From NCBI GenBank assembly GCA_964389925.1, contig CAYMGE010000004.1, forward strand, positions 55,788 through 119,787: 64,000 nt of DNA, given 5' to 3'. Both the position numbers and the translations under genes were made by a program. Under the pieces are notes generated by a model that was not told the origin of the DNA, searched no databases, and saw only the letters and a list, made by a program, of their open reading frames with translations. This document shows positions 1 to 7,967 of this stretch, one piece after another (position 1 is the stretch's first letter; every line of letters starts with the position of its first letter). Origin of the DNA: CALECP01 sp964389925. GTDB lineage: Bacteria > Chloroflexota > Anaerolineae > Promineifilales > Promineifilaceae.

Positions 1-1884
1 TAGCGCACCTGGTGTGGTCACAACGCAACCAAGGGGAAACATTGCCTCAGCGGGCAGGATGGGGGCGCTGGCGGCACGTTTTGGGAACAAATCGCTGAGT
101 CCCTCTTCCTCTATTGCCGCGCTGATGGCGTTCATGTCATAGAGCAGGCCGTCGTCAATCGCTGTATCTGTCGTGTAGGTGCTGATAATCTGCCGCTCCT
201 CCTCATCTTGCGTTCTTGTTACGTCATCTATCTCAACACGCTCCCCCTCATGCAGCAACACAAGTTCACCGCTTTGAAAGCCATCGTGAATGATCTGTTC
301 CCACGTTTCAGCCGCCGTATTGACGTGCCACGCCATTTTGCCGTATGAGCGGTCGTTGACGGGTCGGATGAGTTTGAGCGTGAGACCTTGCTGCCAGAAG
401 TACGCTGCCCAGTGGGGTTGCAGTGGAATGGCGAGAGCCGCATCCAGCATGGGGAAGAAAGCGGCGGGAATTTCGTCCGTTTCGTTATCCAGAACGTAGA
501 ACGGTTCATCTGGCTGCATCGTCTCAAAGCTGGCTTGTTTGTGCAGCAGTACCCACTCCGCTTGGTCGAGCGGCAGCGGTTTCTTGAAGACGAGATGTTG
601 TTTCATGCCGCGTTGACGGATATAGATGCCATCTATTTCAACAGGGGTTTGATATGCTGTCATCAATCGCGCCCAATTTGCCTTGACCGCCTGTGGGTTG
701 CCGATAAGCTGCAAGCAGACAATGGCATTGCGCTTTTCGTCGATGATGCACAGCGGCGCATGAACGGGAAACGCTTTGCCCTTGCCGCTACCCAATGCGA
801 TTTGGTGATTAGTGTCCTGCACGACTTGGCAGACAGGGAAATATGCCACAAAGTTTTTGTGCTGACGTGGCTTGCAGTTGTGACCGCGCACATGACGCGC
901 TTTTGTCTGATACCGATTTCGTTGCAACCAGTCGTTGAGCAAGCTCTTTTCAATCTGCTTTATCTGCAATGCGTTGAGTTGTGCAAGGTGTAACCCGAAT
1001 GCGTTTGCAATCGCTGTCCAGACAAGATTTTTTCTGAGCAACTCGCCATGTGTCGATGAGATAGTTGGGAGTGTATTGAGTGCGGAAAAGAGGTGGCTGG
1101 AAATTTCGGCCGAAATCGCCAGCGGCTGTGGGTTGTAAACCCCATTGGTGTGGGTCGTCTCAAACTTAGCCGCTCGTAACACGTCAGGGAGCATGTCTAA
1201 GATGGGGCGGAAAAGCTGCTTGTATGCTGGCGCAGCCGTGTGGGGAACGTCATACGCTCGACTGTACGCATAGGTCGTGGCTTGGCGCATCAGGTCGCTG
1301 TGATAGACCGCTTGCTGACGGGTTTGGAGCCACGCCAGCAGAGAAGCGTGCAAGCCGTCCAAGTTAGGAACCAACGGCTTTTCATAACGCGGACGTGCGC
1401 CTTGTGACCGTTGCCACCCTTGTGCCACCATCGCTGTTTCGATTTGTTCCTCCAATAGATTTAACACGTCGGACGAAAGGCGTGTTGTGCCGTGCCGTTC
1501 ACGCGCGATCTCGTTGCAAACCGTTTTGGCAGCGTAGTATGCCAATGGTTTGTACGCATCGGTGAACGGTTGACCGAGAAAATCTGGTGAGATGAGATGC
1601 TGAGGGAGAGGCGGTTGACGACGCAGATAGATACCAGCTTGACCAAACGCAATCTGTGGCGGTCGCAGCGTGATTTCACCTGCATAGCCTCGTTGGTTGG
1701 CGAACTGGGTCGCTTGTATCACCACTTGGTCATACTCTGCATCACTCTGCACACCATTCGGGAAAAGCAAGGCGGCAACTTCTTCCTGCAGACGTGCTTT
1801 GAAGAGATACGTGTCCTCGCCGACTGTTAGCGGCGTGAGTTGTGCTTCCAGCATACTGGTTTGGTCTTTGCTTAGAACGGACAT
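1..1884 (-). CDS. Large unknown protein of the PRTRC-associated region (C-terminus beyond the window)
   Basis: An open frame of 628 codons without a stop runs from an ATG at 1884 to the left edge, so the C-terminus is missing. The start is fixed by a strong Shine-Dalgarno (AAGGAG, 7 nt before the ATG), and it overlaps the end of the preceding gene by 13 bp, so the two are probably translated together. The N-terminus reads MSVLSKDQTSMLEAQ. Mid-protein there is a Cys/His-rich patch (RGHNCKPRQHKNF, then a further Cys) around residues 330-345, but no motif I can assign to a family. It contains one TCGGCCGA site (1106). Its position after the PRTRC genes suggests a plasmid or ICE maintenance function; this is inference only. 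Confidence 0.75.
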   Translation of the reverse strand, partial: MSVLSKDQTSMLEAQLTPLTVGEDTYLFKARLQEEVAALLFPNGVQSDAEYDQVVIQATQFANQRGYAGEITLRPPQIAFGQAGIYLRRQPPLPQHLISPDFLGQPFTDAYKPLAYYAAKTVCNEIARERHGTTRLSSDVLNLLEEQIETAMVAQGWQRSQGARPRYEKPLVPNLDGLHASLLAWLQTRQQAVYHSDLMRQATTYAYSRAYDVPHTAAPAYKQLFRPILDMLPDVLRAAKFETTHTNGVYNPQPLAISAEISSHLFSALNTLPTISSTHGELLRKNLVWTAIANAFGLHLAQLNALQIKQIEKSLLNDWLQRNRYQTKARHVRGHNCKPRQHKNFVAYFPVCQVVQDTNHQIALGSGKGKAFPVHAPLCIIDEKRNAIVCLQLIGNPQAVKANWARLMTAYQTPVEIDGIYIRQRGMKQHLVFKKPLPLDQAEWVLLHKQASFETMQPDEPFYVLDNETDEIPAAFFPMLDAALAIPLQPHWAAYFWQQGLTLKLIRPVNDRSYGKMAWHVNTAAETWEQIIHDGFQSGELVLLHEGERVEIDDVTRTQDEEERQIISTYTTDTAIDDGLLYDMNAISAAIEEEGLSDLFPKRAASAPILPAEAMFPLGCVVTTPGAL

Positions 1885-2264
1885 GCGTTCGCTCCTTGGA
1901 TGAGGTCATACGCCTCAACCAGCACAGGCAGCCACATCGCGTCCACCTTGCGCTGCTCAATCATCGTTTGCAGATTGGCGAGTACGAGTTCAATAGGCAG
2001 CGGTTCGCGGGGTGGCTCAAAGCCGAGGGCGGCCACGACGTGACTCATGTCGTTTTCGTCTACGAGCTTGTCACTGACGCTCATGCTACGAACACACAGC
2101 GTCACGGCTGGATGAGTGAACCACGGCGTTTCAGCGTGCTGGGCAATTGCAAAAACACGCTCTAAGTTTTCTGCCTCAATGTAGGCAGTGGGGTTGCTGC
2201 TGTAAGCTGTTTTGGCTGGGTCAAAGGTGGTGAGTTGGTTTTGGTAGAGGGCAAATCTGGGCAT
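1872..2264 (-). CDS. Conserved-looking 130-aa protein, function unknown
   Basis: The ORF starts at an ATG with GGAGA 6-7 nt upstream and has ordinary protein composition, with no membrane segment or signal peptide. The N-terminus (MPRFALYQNQLTTFDP) and an early AEN segment recall small plasmid-encoded proteins, but I do not recognise the family. It is the first gene after a terminator-like hairpin at 2291-2322 and a leader element at 2371-2396 that recurs before parB. It therefore begins a new transcription unit or is controlled by attenuation. It overlaps the next gene by 13 bp. Confidence 0.7.
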   Translation of the reverse strand: MPRFALYQNQLTTFDPAKTAYSSNPTAYIEAENLERVFAIAQHAETPWFTHPAVTLCVRSMSVSDKLVDENDMSHVVAALGFEPPREPLPIELVLANLQTMIEQRKVDAMWLPVLVEAYDLIQGANACPF

Positions 2265-2290
2265 GAGATGTCTCCGATAGGATTAACAAA

Positions 2291-2322
2291 AGACCCTTCT
2301 CGATGGGTGTCGAGAAGGGTCT
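2291..2322 (-). terminator. Intrinsic terminator or attenuator before the 130-aa gene
   Basis: A perfect 13-bp stem (AGACCCTTCTCGA with its complement) closes a 6-nt loop. On the minus strand it is followed by TTTGTT. It sits only about 27 bp before the start codon at 2264, so it may attenuate that gene as well as end the upstream unit. Confidence 0.7.
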
Positions 2323-2370
2323 GCGTAAAAGGAGAAGGAGGAATGTGGGACGTGCGTGACAGCACACACG

Positions 2371-2396
2371 CTCACATCTCGCCGCGCGTTAGCGCG
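2371..2396 (-). promoter_or_regulatory. Leader element, copy 1 (shared with the parB leader)
   Basis: This 26-nt element contains CGCGCGTTAGCGCG next to CTCAC and TCTCGC blocks. It is almost identical to 10346-10371. In both places it lies before an intrinsic-terminator hairpin and then a gene start on the minus strand. The core can form a short GC hairpin with a small loop. It could be an operator for a cassette regulator or part of a structured leader RNA. Confidence 0.5.
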
Positions 2397-2444
2397 TGAC
2401 GGCGCGTCGTTGGGGGTCGCTCTTGAGGTGTCCCAATTGTTTTG

Positions 2445-2612
2445 TCAAAAATCCCAATCTGTAATTCTGTCGTCGCTGTTATGCAGACCGCTGCCTAAAA
2501 CGAGGCCAAACGAGTCGTTGGCAATTTGGCGAACTTGCTCAAAAGGTGCATGAATCTCAACGTGACCTGTGAAGGTAAATGTGACGGGGATAATGTAGCG
2601 ATTGTTGCTCAT
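2445..2612 (-). CDS. Small 55-aa protein, unknown
   Basis: The ORF runs from an ATG at 2612 to a TGA at 2445-2447 and encodes MSNNRYIIPVTFTF then about 40 further residues. AAAGGA lies 5-6 nt before the start. The alternating hydrophobic pattern at the N-terminus suggests a beta-strand protein, and the ending is acidic (DDRITDWDF). It overlaps the end of the 67-aa ORF by 56 bp in another frame. The good ribosome site and plausible composition argue for a real small gene; no family is recognised. Confidence 0.5.
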   Translation of the reverse strand: MSNNRYIIPVTFTFTGHVEIHAPFEQVRQIANDSFGLVLGSGLHNSDDRITDWDF

Positions 2613-2760
2613 GGTGTTCCTTTAGGTTGGGGATGCTGCTTATTTCAACACAATTGACGAGCCACTGTAGTTGGTTGGCTCGCGTCACGGTCTTGCAAAC
2701 GTGACTAATTTTGTGCCGAGACAGGTTGGTGAAACCGTCAGACCACGTTAAGTTGCTCAT
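2557..2760 (-). CDS. Small 67-aa ORF with a strong ribosome-binding site
   Basis: The start codon has an AGGAGG sequence 6 nt upstream, the best Shine-Dalgarno in this region. The start reads MSNLTWSDGFTNLSRH, echoing the MSNN start of the 55-aa ORF downstream. The C-terminal half is rich in His and Arg and looks less protein-like, so the frame may be decayed or the gene may once have joined the downstream ORF. It lies just after the iteron-like array. Function unknown. Confidence 0.4.
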   Translation of the reverse strand: MSNLTWSDGFTNLSRHKISHVCKTVTRANQLQWLVNCVEISSIPNLKEHHEQQSLHYPRHIYLHRSR

Positions 2761-2785
2761 CTTGTGCCTCCTGCGAGAATGTGGT

Positions 2786-3088
2786 GTGAAATCCAGTGTA
2801 ACTGTGGAATAGAAAAATAGGTCTTCCAGAGAGGCGTTGTGTAACTACCACCAATCAGGCGTAGAAAAATCCAATGTAATCATAGAAAAAGTGAGCCAAT
2901 CCACTATAACTGTGGAAAAAGTGACATAGTTTCTGGCACTATTCGCTAGTCGAGAGAAACTGCACAAACAGTCTCATTACTTGTCTAAATCCAATCTGAA
3001 CTGCACCTTTACCTTCAATTGCCTTTGTACTTTTTCTACAGTTACATCGGATTTTCCTGCTTTTCTACAGTTGCGCTAGATTTCACAA
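2786..3088. repeat. Iteron-like array of five related ~28-bp repeats
   Basis: Three forward copies (about 2786-2817, 2866-2893, 2895-2923) and two inverted copies (about 3027-3055, 3059-3088) share a core like AATCCANTGTAACTGTGG followed by AGAAAAA or AAAAAGTG. A partial copy lies near 2836-2868. The two groups face each other across about 100 bp, so the whole is also a large imperfect inverted repeat. The last copy overlaps the stop codon of the ThiF-like gene. Such arrays serve as plasmid origins, ParB or centromere sites, or regulator-binding clusters; which applies here is not shown. Confidence 0.65.
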
Positions 3089-3919
3089 TGTGGCGACGTA
3101 GGGCGTTAACTGAGATTTGCTAAGTTGAGAACTTCGCATTAATGGGGGCTGTCCGCAAAAGTACGTGCCAAAGCTAAAAAGCTCGCGCTGTACCGTCCAC
3201 TGGTAGAGGTACTGGCTGGCGATGCTGGCGGCTAGGCTATTGACCATCAGGCTCTGTTCGTCAGTGGCGACGGCAACTGTGCAGGTGTGCTGTGGTTCGG
3301 GATCGTTGTCGGGGTTGAGCAACGCTGGCTCTTGCCAGTGTGGGGCGGGGAGGTTGTGCCAGAGACCTAACTCTAGGCTAGGGAACGAGATACCGTGAGC
3401 CTTGCAGTGGTTCCCGATTAGCACCTGTCCATTAAATTCAGCGTTGCCACAGTCTAGCCACCACGTTCGTCCATACTCACTGCCGATAATGTTGGCGATG
3501 GCAAGACGAGCGGCGGCGTTGTCTACGCAGCCGATGATGAGGCGGCTATCCGCTTGTGCGTAGCGACCGAACCATTGGCGATACGTTTCGACAGTTAGGT
3601 GTTTGGGAATGGCGCGGACTTTGAGACCATAGGCGGCGTTGAGGCGGTTGGCGAGGGTGGTTGCTTTGTTTCGGCCGATTTCCGCCGCACAAAATCGCTG
3701 TCGGCCGACGTTGCCCATCTCAACGTGATCGCCATCAATAAATGTCGCGTCTGGGACAGATTTACCCTGCGCCTGTAGATGCCACAGCATCGCGCCGATC
3801 GCTTGTGCGAGATGGGAGCCTGTTCCACCGCAGCCAACCAGAATCATTTCCAGCTCTTGCTCGGGTCGCAACAGACAGCGGTAGGTTGGCTCAAAGGTGT
3901 ATCGGTTCGGGGCGTTCAT
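3083..3919 (-). CDS. PRTRC system ThiF family (E1-like adenylyltransferase) protein
   Basis: The 278-aa protein has the ThiF/E1 fold signatures: a nucleotide-binding GCGGTGS at residues 29-35, an acidic pair in FIDGD (60-64), NVGRQ near 70-74, and GCVDN in the middle. E1-like enzymes adenylate the C-terminus of a ubiquitin-like or sulfur-carrier protein. In PRTRC cassettes a ThiF protein occurs with ParB, a JAMM protease and small partner proteins. It overlaps the end of the PRTRC-A gene by 29 bp. No obvious second (E2-binding) domain is seen, and the substrate is unknown. Confidence 0.88.
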   Translation of the reverse strand: MNAPNRYTFEPTYRCLLRPEQELEMILVGCGGTGSHLAQAIGAMLWHLQAQGKSVPDATFIDGDHVEMGNVGRQRFCAAEIGRNKATTLANRLNAAYGLKVRAIPKHLTVETYRQWFGRYAQADSRLIIGCVDNAAARLAIANIIGSEYGRTWWLDCGNAEFNGQVLIGNHCKAHGISFPSLELGLWHNLPAPHWQEPALLNPDNDPEPQHTCTVAVATDEQSLMVNSLAASIASQYLYQWTVQRELFSFGTYFCGQPPLMRSSQLSKSQLTPYVATL

Positions 3920-4544
3920 GGGTGAGTTGGATAGGCCAATCTTCGAGGGTGAAGCGTGGTTTCACTTGAATCTGGGCGACATGTCCGTAAATGCCAAAGC
4001 GCATCTGTATTTCAGGCGTGGGCTTGTTGAGGTAGCCAATTACGCCATATAGACACAGGCCTTTCTCGTCTTCGTTGTCTGTCGGGCTAAAGTGCGGCGC
4101 ATAGTTGCCGTGTGTGTGCAGTTCCAAAACCGTGTTGTCATCTGCTGGCACGGAGGTCTTCACCCATGTCGGACTTGCCTCTTGTGGCGGTTTGGTCACA
4201 TACCACAGACCATCTTCTCGCCAGTGAATGCGGTACAGCATTTCGATGAGTTGCCCCTGTTGGCTCGTATCCCGCGCATCGACGAGGATGCTGGTCAGGA
4301 GCTGGCTGGGGATGAGGCCGTGTCGGCATACGACTTGTGTTTGTAGAAGGGGTAGACCGCGCACAACGCAGGCGGCAACGGGGATGACGGCTTGCCAATG
4401 CGGGTTTTGTGCTTGCACAAATAGGCCATTGCCAGCGAGTAGATACTGATAGCCGATAGCTGTCATCTTGGGCAGGTCGCCACCTTTGTAGATATGGTGG
4501 TCTGTGATTTTGAGTTGGTCGAACATGATGTTATGGGGTGACAA
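3891..4544 (-). CDS. PRTRC system protein A, JAMM/MPN+ metalloprotease domain
   Basis: This is a 217-aa protein if it starts at the TTG at 4544; an ATG at 4526 gives 211 aa, and neither has a clear Shine-Dalgarno. The C-terminal half has the canonical JAMM motif: His143-Thr-His145, seven residues, Ser153, two residues, Asp156. This is the zinc site of Rpn11/JAB-type isopeptidases. PRTRC-A proteins carry this domain, which in a ThiF cassette would remove or process a conjugated ubiquitin-like partner. It overlaps PRTRC-B upstream and ThiF downstream, so it is translated from one operon. Assignment is good; the cellular target is unknown. Confidence 0.87.
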   Translation of the reverse strand: MSPHNIMFDQLKITDHHIYKGGDLPKMTAIGYQYLLAGNGLFVQAQNPHWQAVIPVAACVVRGLPLLQTQVVCRHGLIPSQLLTSILVDARDTSQQGQLIEMLYRIHWREDGLWYVTKPPQEASPTWVKTSVPADDNTVLELHTHGNYAPHFSPTDNEDEKGLCLYGVIGYLNKPTPEIQMRFGIYGHVAQIQVKPRFTLEDWPIQLTHERPEPIHL

Positions 4545-5172
4545 GGGACGCGAGCTGATGATTGTTTCTAACCAGTTCGCGTTTGGGAAACCGTTTGGCT
4601 TGTGTGTCGTGCAGTTTTTGCCAGAGGTGGATCACGTCTTGTGGTTCGCTTTTGCAGCAGTCACTTACCCAGTGTGGGCTAAATGCGCTTTGCACAAACG
4701 TCTGCCATGCGGTTGGCATGTTGGCGATGCTGGCGGCGGGAAACGTCGCGGAACCGTGACAGATGCTGCCGCGATCTGAGACGTTGGGGGCGGGGAAGTG
4801 GTAGAGGTTGGCGGTGGCTGTTTTGGGCTTACGTTTGACGGCGAAAACATCATATGCCGTTCCATTCCCAACTACAATGGCGGCCGGCAACGGAATGCGT
4901 AATGCCGTGACAGCCCCATTTTGTTTGACCTGTATCTCATAACGACCACGCGGCACATACCACACAACCCGCTCATGCTGCCGCGCCATTCCCCACGCCA
5001 AGACATTTGGTGCAAGGAATCCACTGTGTAACTGAACATGATTGAGATGTAAGGCGAGGTCTTCAAGCTGGATACGATAGGTGCAGAGGCGGTCTGGGGC
5101 TTCATAGCGCGTCAGCGTCGTGATGTCTGGGTAGCAGTTTATTTGTACCAATGGTTGTGGGTCTTCTTCCAT
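4531..5172 (-). CDS. PRTRC system protein B
   Basis: The 213-aa protein resembles PRTRC-B: a central LAPNVLAWG, then VVWYVPRGRYE, a LYHFPAPNV segment and a C-terminal half with a tryptophan/phenylalanine pattern (AWQTFVQSAF). No enzymatic motif is visible. It sits between PRTRC-F and PRTRC-A, the usual cassette order, and its stop overlaps the following gene. The upstream side is separated from PRTRC-F by a 179-bp inverted-repeat element, so it may have its own promoter or be reached by read-through. Confidence 0.78.
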   Translation of the reverse strand: MEEDPQPLVQINCYPDITTLTRYEAPDRLCTYRIQLEDLALHLNHVQLHSGFLAPNVLAWGMARQHERVVWYVPRGRYEIQVKQNGAVTALRIPLPAAIVVGNGTAYDVFAVKRKPKTATANLYHFPAPNVSDRGSICHGSATFPAASIANMPTAWQTFVQSAFSPHWVSDCCKSEPQDVIHLWQKLHDTQAKRFPKRELVRNNHQLASLVTP

Positions 5173-5195
5173 GATTGGCTCTCTTAAAATAATAA

Positions 5196-5374
5196 GGATG
5201 AGGGATGAAGGATGAAGGATGAAATTCGGTCTCTCATCCTGTCATTTTCATGTCTTCGTTGGTGGGCATCCACCCATGTCAACTCCTGTGGCTGATAGAT
5301 GATGGAACGCCGATTACGCGAAATTCGCGGATGAACGCATTCTTTTTTCATCCTTCATCCTTCATCCCTCATCC
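5196..5374. repeat. Inverted repeat with 29-bp perfect arms made of GGATGAA heptamers
   Basis: The left arm (5196-5224) is built from tandem GGATGAA/GGATGAG units and the right arm (5346-5374) is its exact reverse complement. They enclose about 121 bp that I cannot assign. The right arm ends 2 bp before the PRTRC-F stop codon. A related unpaired run of the same heptamers lies at 7563-7592. The form resembles a small non-autonomous palindromic element or short-tandem-repeat family. Confidence 0.75.
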
Positions 5375-5375
5375 C

Positions 5376-6296
5376 TCAAAAAGGCAAAACCATCTGCCCA
5401 TTGCGTATCTCCCAGCGATTGATGAGCAACTGGACAATTTGACGATGACGGTTGTGTGGTTTCTCAAGCGGCGCGTCCGCCCATATTTCAAGGCGGTCTC
5501 GCGCTTGGACAATCGGTTGCGCTCGCTGCCACTCGTCGCGCAAGAACAGCATCCCCTCCATATTCTCCCAATACTCGCTGGGATGATTCTCGTAATACAT
5601 GCTGTAGCTGGTGTCAAGCCAGACGTTGCATGTTTCGTGTAGGACGATCTGACAAACCAGAGAGAGGTCGTTTAACGGAGGTGGCAGTGGATACTTTTCG
5701 AGCAGGGGAACGACATCCGTCAGTCTGAACTTATCTGACAGTGCGGGGATGTCAGGATAGGTGGTGTACATCTGCTCGTAGATGCGCTGTTGGGAGTCGG
5801 CATCGTTAAACGCCCATTCTTCACACGATGCGAGGCACATCAGCAAATCTATAATACCAGCACCACCAAACACGCCATCTACATTGATCTCATCAGGATG
5901 TTCATACTCCACACCTTGCGGAAACAGCGGGACGTACTGCAATGCCCATGACACGTCTGGCTCGATATGACTCGACCAGGCCTCATCTGTCAGAACGGGA
6001 AACCATTCGTTGTCGATGCGCGCTAGGAAATGGGCGATCTGATGGGTAACGACCTGTGGACACAGCGCGGAGCCTGTCGCCTGTCGCAGTTGTGAATGCG
6101 AATTGGGAAAGTACGCCGCTTCCAATTCTGCCAGACGCGGCAAGTTGAGGAGGCAAAACCCGTGTTCATCATCTTTGCCTCTTCGGGGGCGAGCTTGTCG
6201 CAGGGCGCGGATGCCGTCGGGGTCGAGCAGGGTCGGGGTCGTTAGAAACCGCTGGGGACGGTCTGAATAGATCGGGCGGGCAGTTGTTTTGACCAT
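5376..6296 (-). CDS. PRTRC system protein F-like
   Basis: I chose the ATG at 6296 (306 aa, start MVKTTARPIYS) over one at 6368, because the longer version would overlap PRTRC-C by 127 bp. The shorter still overlaps by 55 bp. The protein is acidic and Trp/Tyr rich, with no known catalytic motif. Identification rests mainly on its place directly after PRTRC-C and before PRTRC-B, and on its size, so the F assignment is moderate. Confidence 0.6.
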   Translation of the reverse strand: MVKTTARPIYSDRPQRFLTTPTLLDPDGIRALRQARPRRGKDDEHGFCLLNLPRLAELEAAYFPNSHSQLRQATGSALCPQVVTHQIAHFLARIDNEWFPVLTDEAWSSHIEPDVSWALQYVPLFPQGVEYEHPDEINVDGVFGGAGIIDLLMCLASCEEWAFNDADSQQRIYEQMYTTYPDIPALSDKFRLTDVVPLLEKYPLPPPLNDLSLVCQIVLHETCNVWLDTSYSMYYENHPSEYWENMEGMLFLRDEWQRAQPIVQARDRLEIWADAPLEKPHNRHRQIVQLLINRWEIRNGQMVLPF

Positions 6297-6691
6297 TGCA
6301 GCGTGTACTGACCGTCTGGGATTTGCACTTGTTGCGCTTGCAGATGGTCGAGGTAGTCCGCGATCCATGCGACGTTGTGCGGTTCCAAGACGGTTGCAAT
6401 TGTGGGCGACGCTCCGAAGTGGGCGATGATGTCGTAGGCAGGGTCAGGCATCCCCTCTTCACACGGCATCTCCTGCAACGCTTGCAGCAGTGGCGAGTTC
6501 CCCTTTGTCGTCACGCGCTTAACGAAACGTACCTCCACTGTGTCGTTCTGTTCCTCGCCCACCTGCACATCACAGCGGTTTAGCTCTGGGAAGAACTGGC
6601 TGGCGAGATGCTGGCGGACTTGCTCATTTGTGTACTGTGCGCCGGGATCGGGGAAGGTGATTTCATTGTAAACAAATGTTCGTTGGGTCAT
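6242..6691 (-). CDS. PRTRC system protein C-like (extended)
   Basis: The first ~60 residues match the PRTRC-C pattern: RTFVYNEITFPDPG, then EQVRQHLASQFFPEL and a VEVRFVKRV strand. PRTRC-C is normally only about 70 aa; this one continues to 149 aa with a C-terminal extension of unknown role. The fold pattern (short strands around one helix) is compatible with a small partner protein of the ThiF enzyme, but no C-terminal Gly-Gly is present. AAGGAG lies 7 nt before the ATG, which overlaps the previous stop as ATGA. Confidence 0.78.
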   Translation of the reverse strand: MTQRTFVYNEITFPDPGAQYTNEQVRQHLASQFFPELNRCDVQVGEEQNDTVEVRFVKRVTTKGNSPLLQALQEMPCEEGMPDPAYDIIAHFGASPTIATVLEPHNVAWIADYLDHLQAQQVQIPDGQYTLQWSKQLPARSIQTVPSGF

Positions 6692-7551
6692 TTGGTTTCT
6701 CCTTCCGCGTCATCTTTCGCTTCATACGCAGCGTAGATCACCTTGCCGTTTGTGTATCCAACAGGCCACGCGAGGGGGTGTTTAGACAGATGTGCGGCGA
6801 TCTTGCGATACAGGGCAGTCACATCTTTGGCTGCGCTTTTCTCCGCTGCATAGCTTTCGCCCAAGAGGACGAGGCCGCGTTCTGCACAGTCGAATGGCAT
6901 TTTTGGATGGAGCATGTGCAAGCACCAGATGAGATAGAGTAAGACGGCGGGGTTGTGGGTTTCGAGCATCCGACGGTGGCGGTCTTGATAGCTGTCCGTG
7001 TAGCCGTAGTGGTCTTTGACGGGCAGCGTCAGCGGCAACTCGGCGCGGCGCAACAGCAGAAGCACGTTGAGCAACTGGCGGACGGGCAATTTGGCCGAAA
7101 CCACATTCTGCGGAGTCAGCAGCGATTGAACGGTGAGGTTGAGATAGGCGGCGTTGCGCTGTACAGTTTGGAATGTCTCATCGTCTCCCGCAACATAGAG
7201 CTTGCCATTGGCGAGAGCAGGCAGTCCCGCGTGATGCGAGACGTGGTTGCCTTCTTCGTCTTCAAGGCTTTCGCGGCCGAACATGCTTGGTGGCATCATT
7301 TTGTAGAGCGTTTCGCGTTTTGCCGTGATGTGTGCGGGGCAGATGTTTTGGACACAGGTGCTGACGACGTGGTTGGTCGTCTCCTCTAACATCGTTTGTG
7401 CCGTTGTGATGGCCTCGCGGTATGTTTCGACAACAACGTGATTGGTGGCAGGGTTGATGACAAAGCGATCTAGAACGGGGCTAAAACCAATATCCACCCG
7501 CAGCCGACGGGATTGGTCATTGAGTGTATGCACGATTGGAATGGTATGCAT
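6688..7551 (-). CDS. Unknown 287-aa protein inserted in the PRTRC cassette
   Basis: Starts MHTIPIVHTLNDQ and ends with an acidic/lysine tail. The mid-section holds CVQNICP (two Cys) and a LLNVLLLLRR helix. No family is recognised. The stop overlaps the PRTRC-C start by 4 bp (ATGA), showing translational coupling to the cassette. Standard PRTRC cassettes, as I know them, do not have a protein of this size between E and C, so this may be a lineage-specific member. Confidence 0.7.
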   Translation of the reverse strand: MHTIPIVHTLNDQSRRLRVDIGFSPVLDRFVINPATNHVVVETYREAITTAQTMLEETTNHVVSTCVQNICPAHITAKRETLYKMMPPSMFGRESLEDEEGNHVSHHAGLPALANGKLYVAGDDETFQTVQRNAAYLNLTVQSLLTPQNVVSAKLPVRQLLNVLLLLRRAELPLTLPVKDHYGYTDSYQDRHRRMLETHNPAVLLYLIWCLHMLHPKMPFDCAERGLVLLGESYAAEKSAAKDVTALYRKIAAHLSKHPLAWPVGYTNGKVIYAAYEAKDDAEGETK

Positions 7552-7562
7552 GAGAGTTGGGG

Positions 7563-7592
7563 AGAAGGATGAAAGATGAAGGATGAAGGATG
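7563..7592. repeat. Short tandem heptamer repeat (GGATGAA type)
   Basis: About four GGATGAA/AGATGAA units in tandem lie directly before the start of the 287-aa gene. They are the same family as the arms of the 5196-5374 inverted repeat. Confidence 0.65.
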
Positions 7593-7637
7593 AATCTCAG
7601 ACTAACATCCAGCATTTTATTCTTCTTCGGTAACAGT

Positions 7638-7967
7638 TTAGAAAATGTCCAGTTGTGATGTGGGTTCTGTTGTGACGCTGGTGCTTTGAGTTGTTGAGGT
7701 CACCGCTTCTTCGACAGGTAGTGTCAGTTGCGCATAGAGCGTCTGCACGGTGGTGATTAGCTCGGTCAGCGTCACGTTGTCCGAGAGGAAAATTGGCATC
7801 TGATTGGGGATGCCGATCACGCCCTGCACCGTGCGCTGTGAGAATTGAGCGGCAGGTTGCAAACGCAATGTGAGTGCGATTTCGTGGTCTGCTAGCGGAT
7901 CGGCCGCTGGCTGCTGAACGGTTGGCGTTTCGTCACGTTGCTGGAGGAGAGTGGTGAGGTCAAGCAT
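7638..7967 (-). CDS. Small protein in the PRTRC-E position
   Basis: The start at 7967 (109 aa, MLDLTTLLQQRDE) is supported by AAGGAG 7 nt upstream; a longer frame to 8018 would overlap ParB much more. The middle has alternating hydrophobic residues (IALTLRLQP) and a leucine-rich helix, and the tail is Thr/Ser rich. It overlaps the parB stop by 8 bp. By position it may be the equivalent of PRTRC protein E, but the sequence similarity I can see is weak. Confidence 0.65.
   Translation of the reverse strand: MLDLTTLLQQRDETPTVQQPAADPLADHEIALTLRLQPAAQFSQRTVQGVIGIPNQMPIFLSDNVTLTELITTVQTLYAQLTLPVEEAVTSTTQSTSVTTEPTSQLDIF

Noticed and set aside
388..993. 201-codon plus-strand frame inside the large left gene
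   Set aside because: It is antisense to a continuous 628-codon frame with a good start; likely a shadow.
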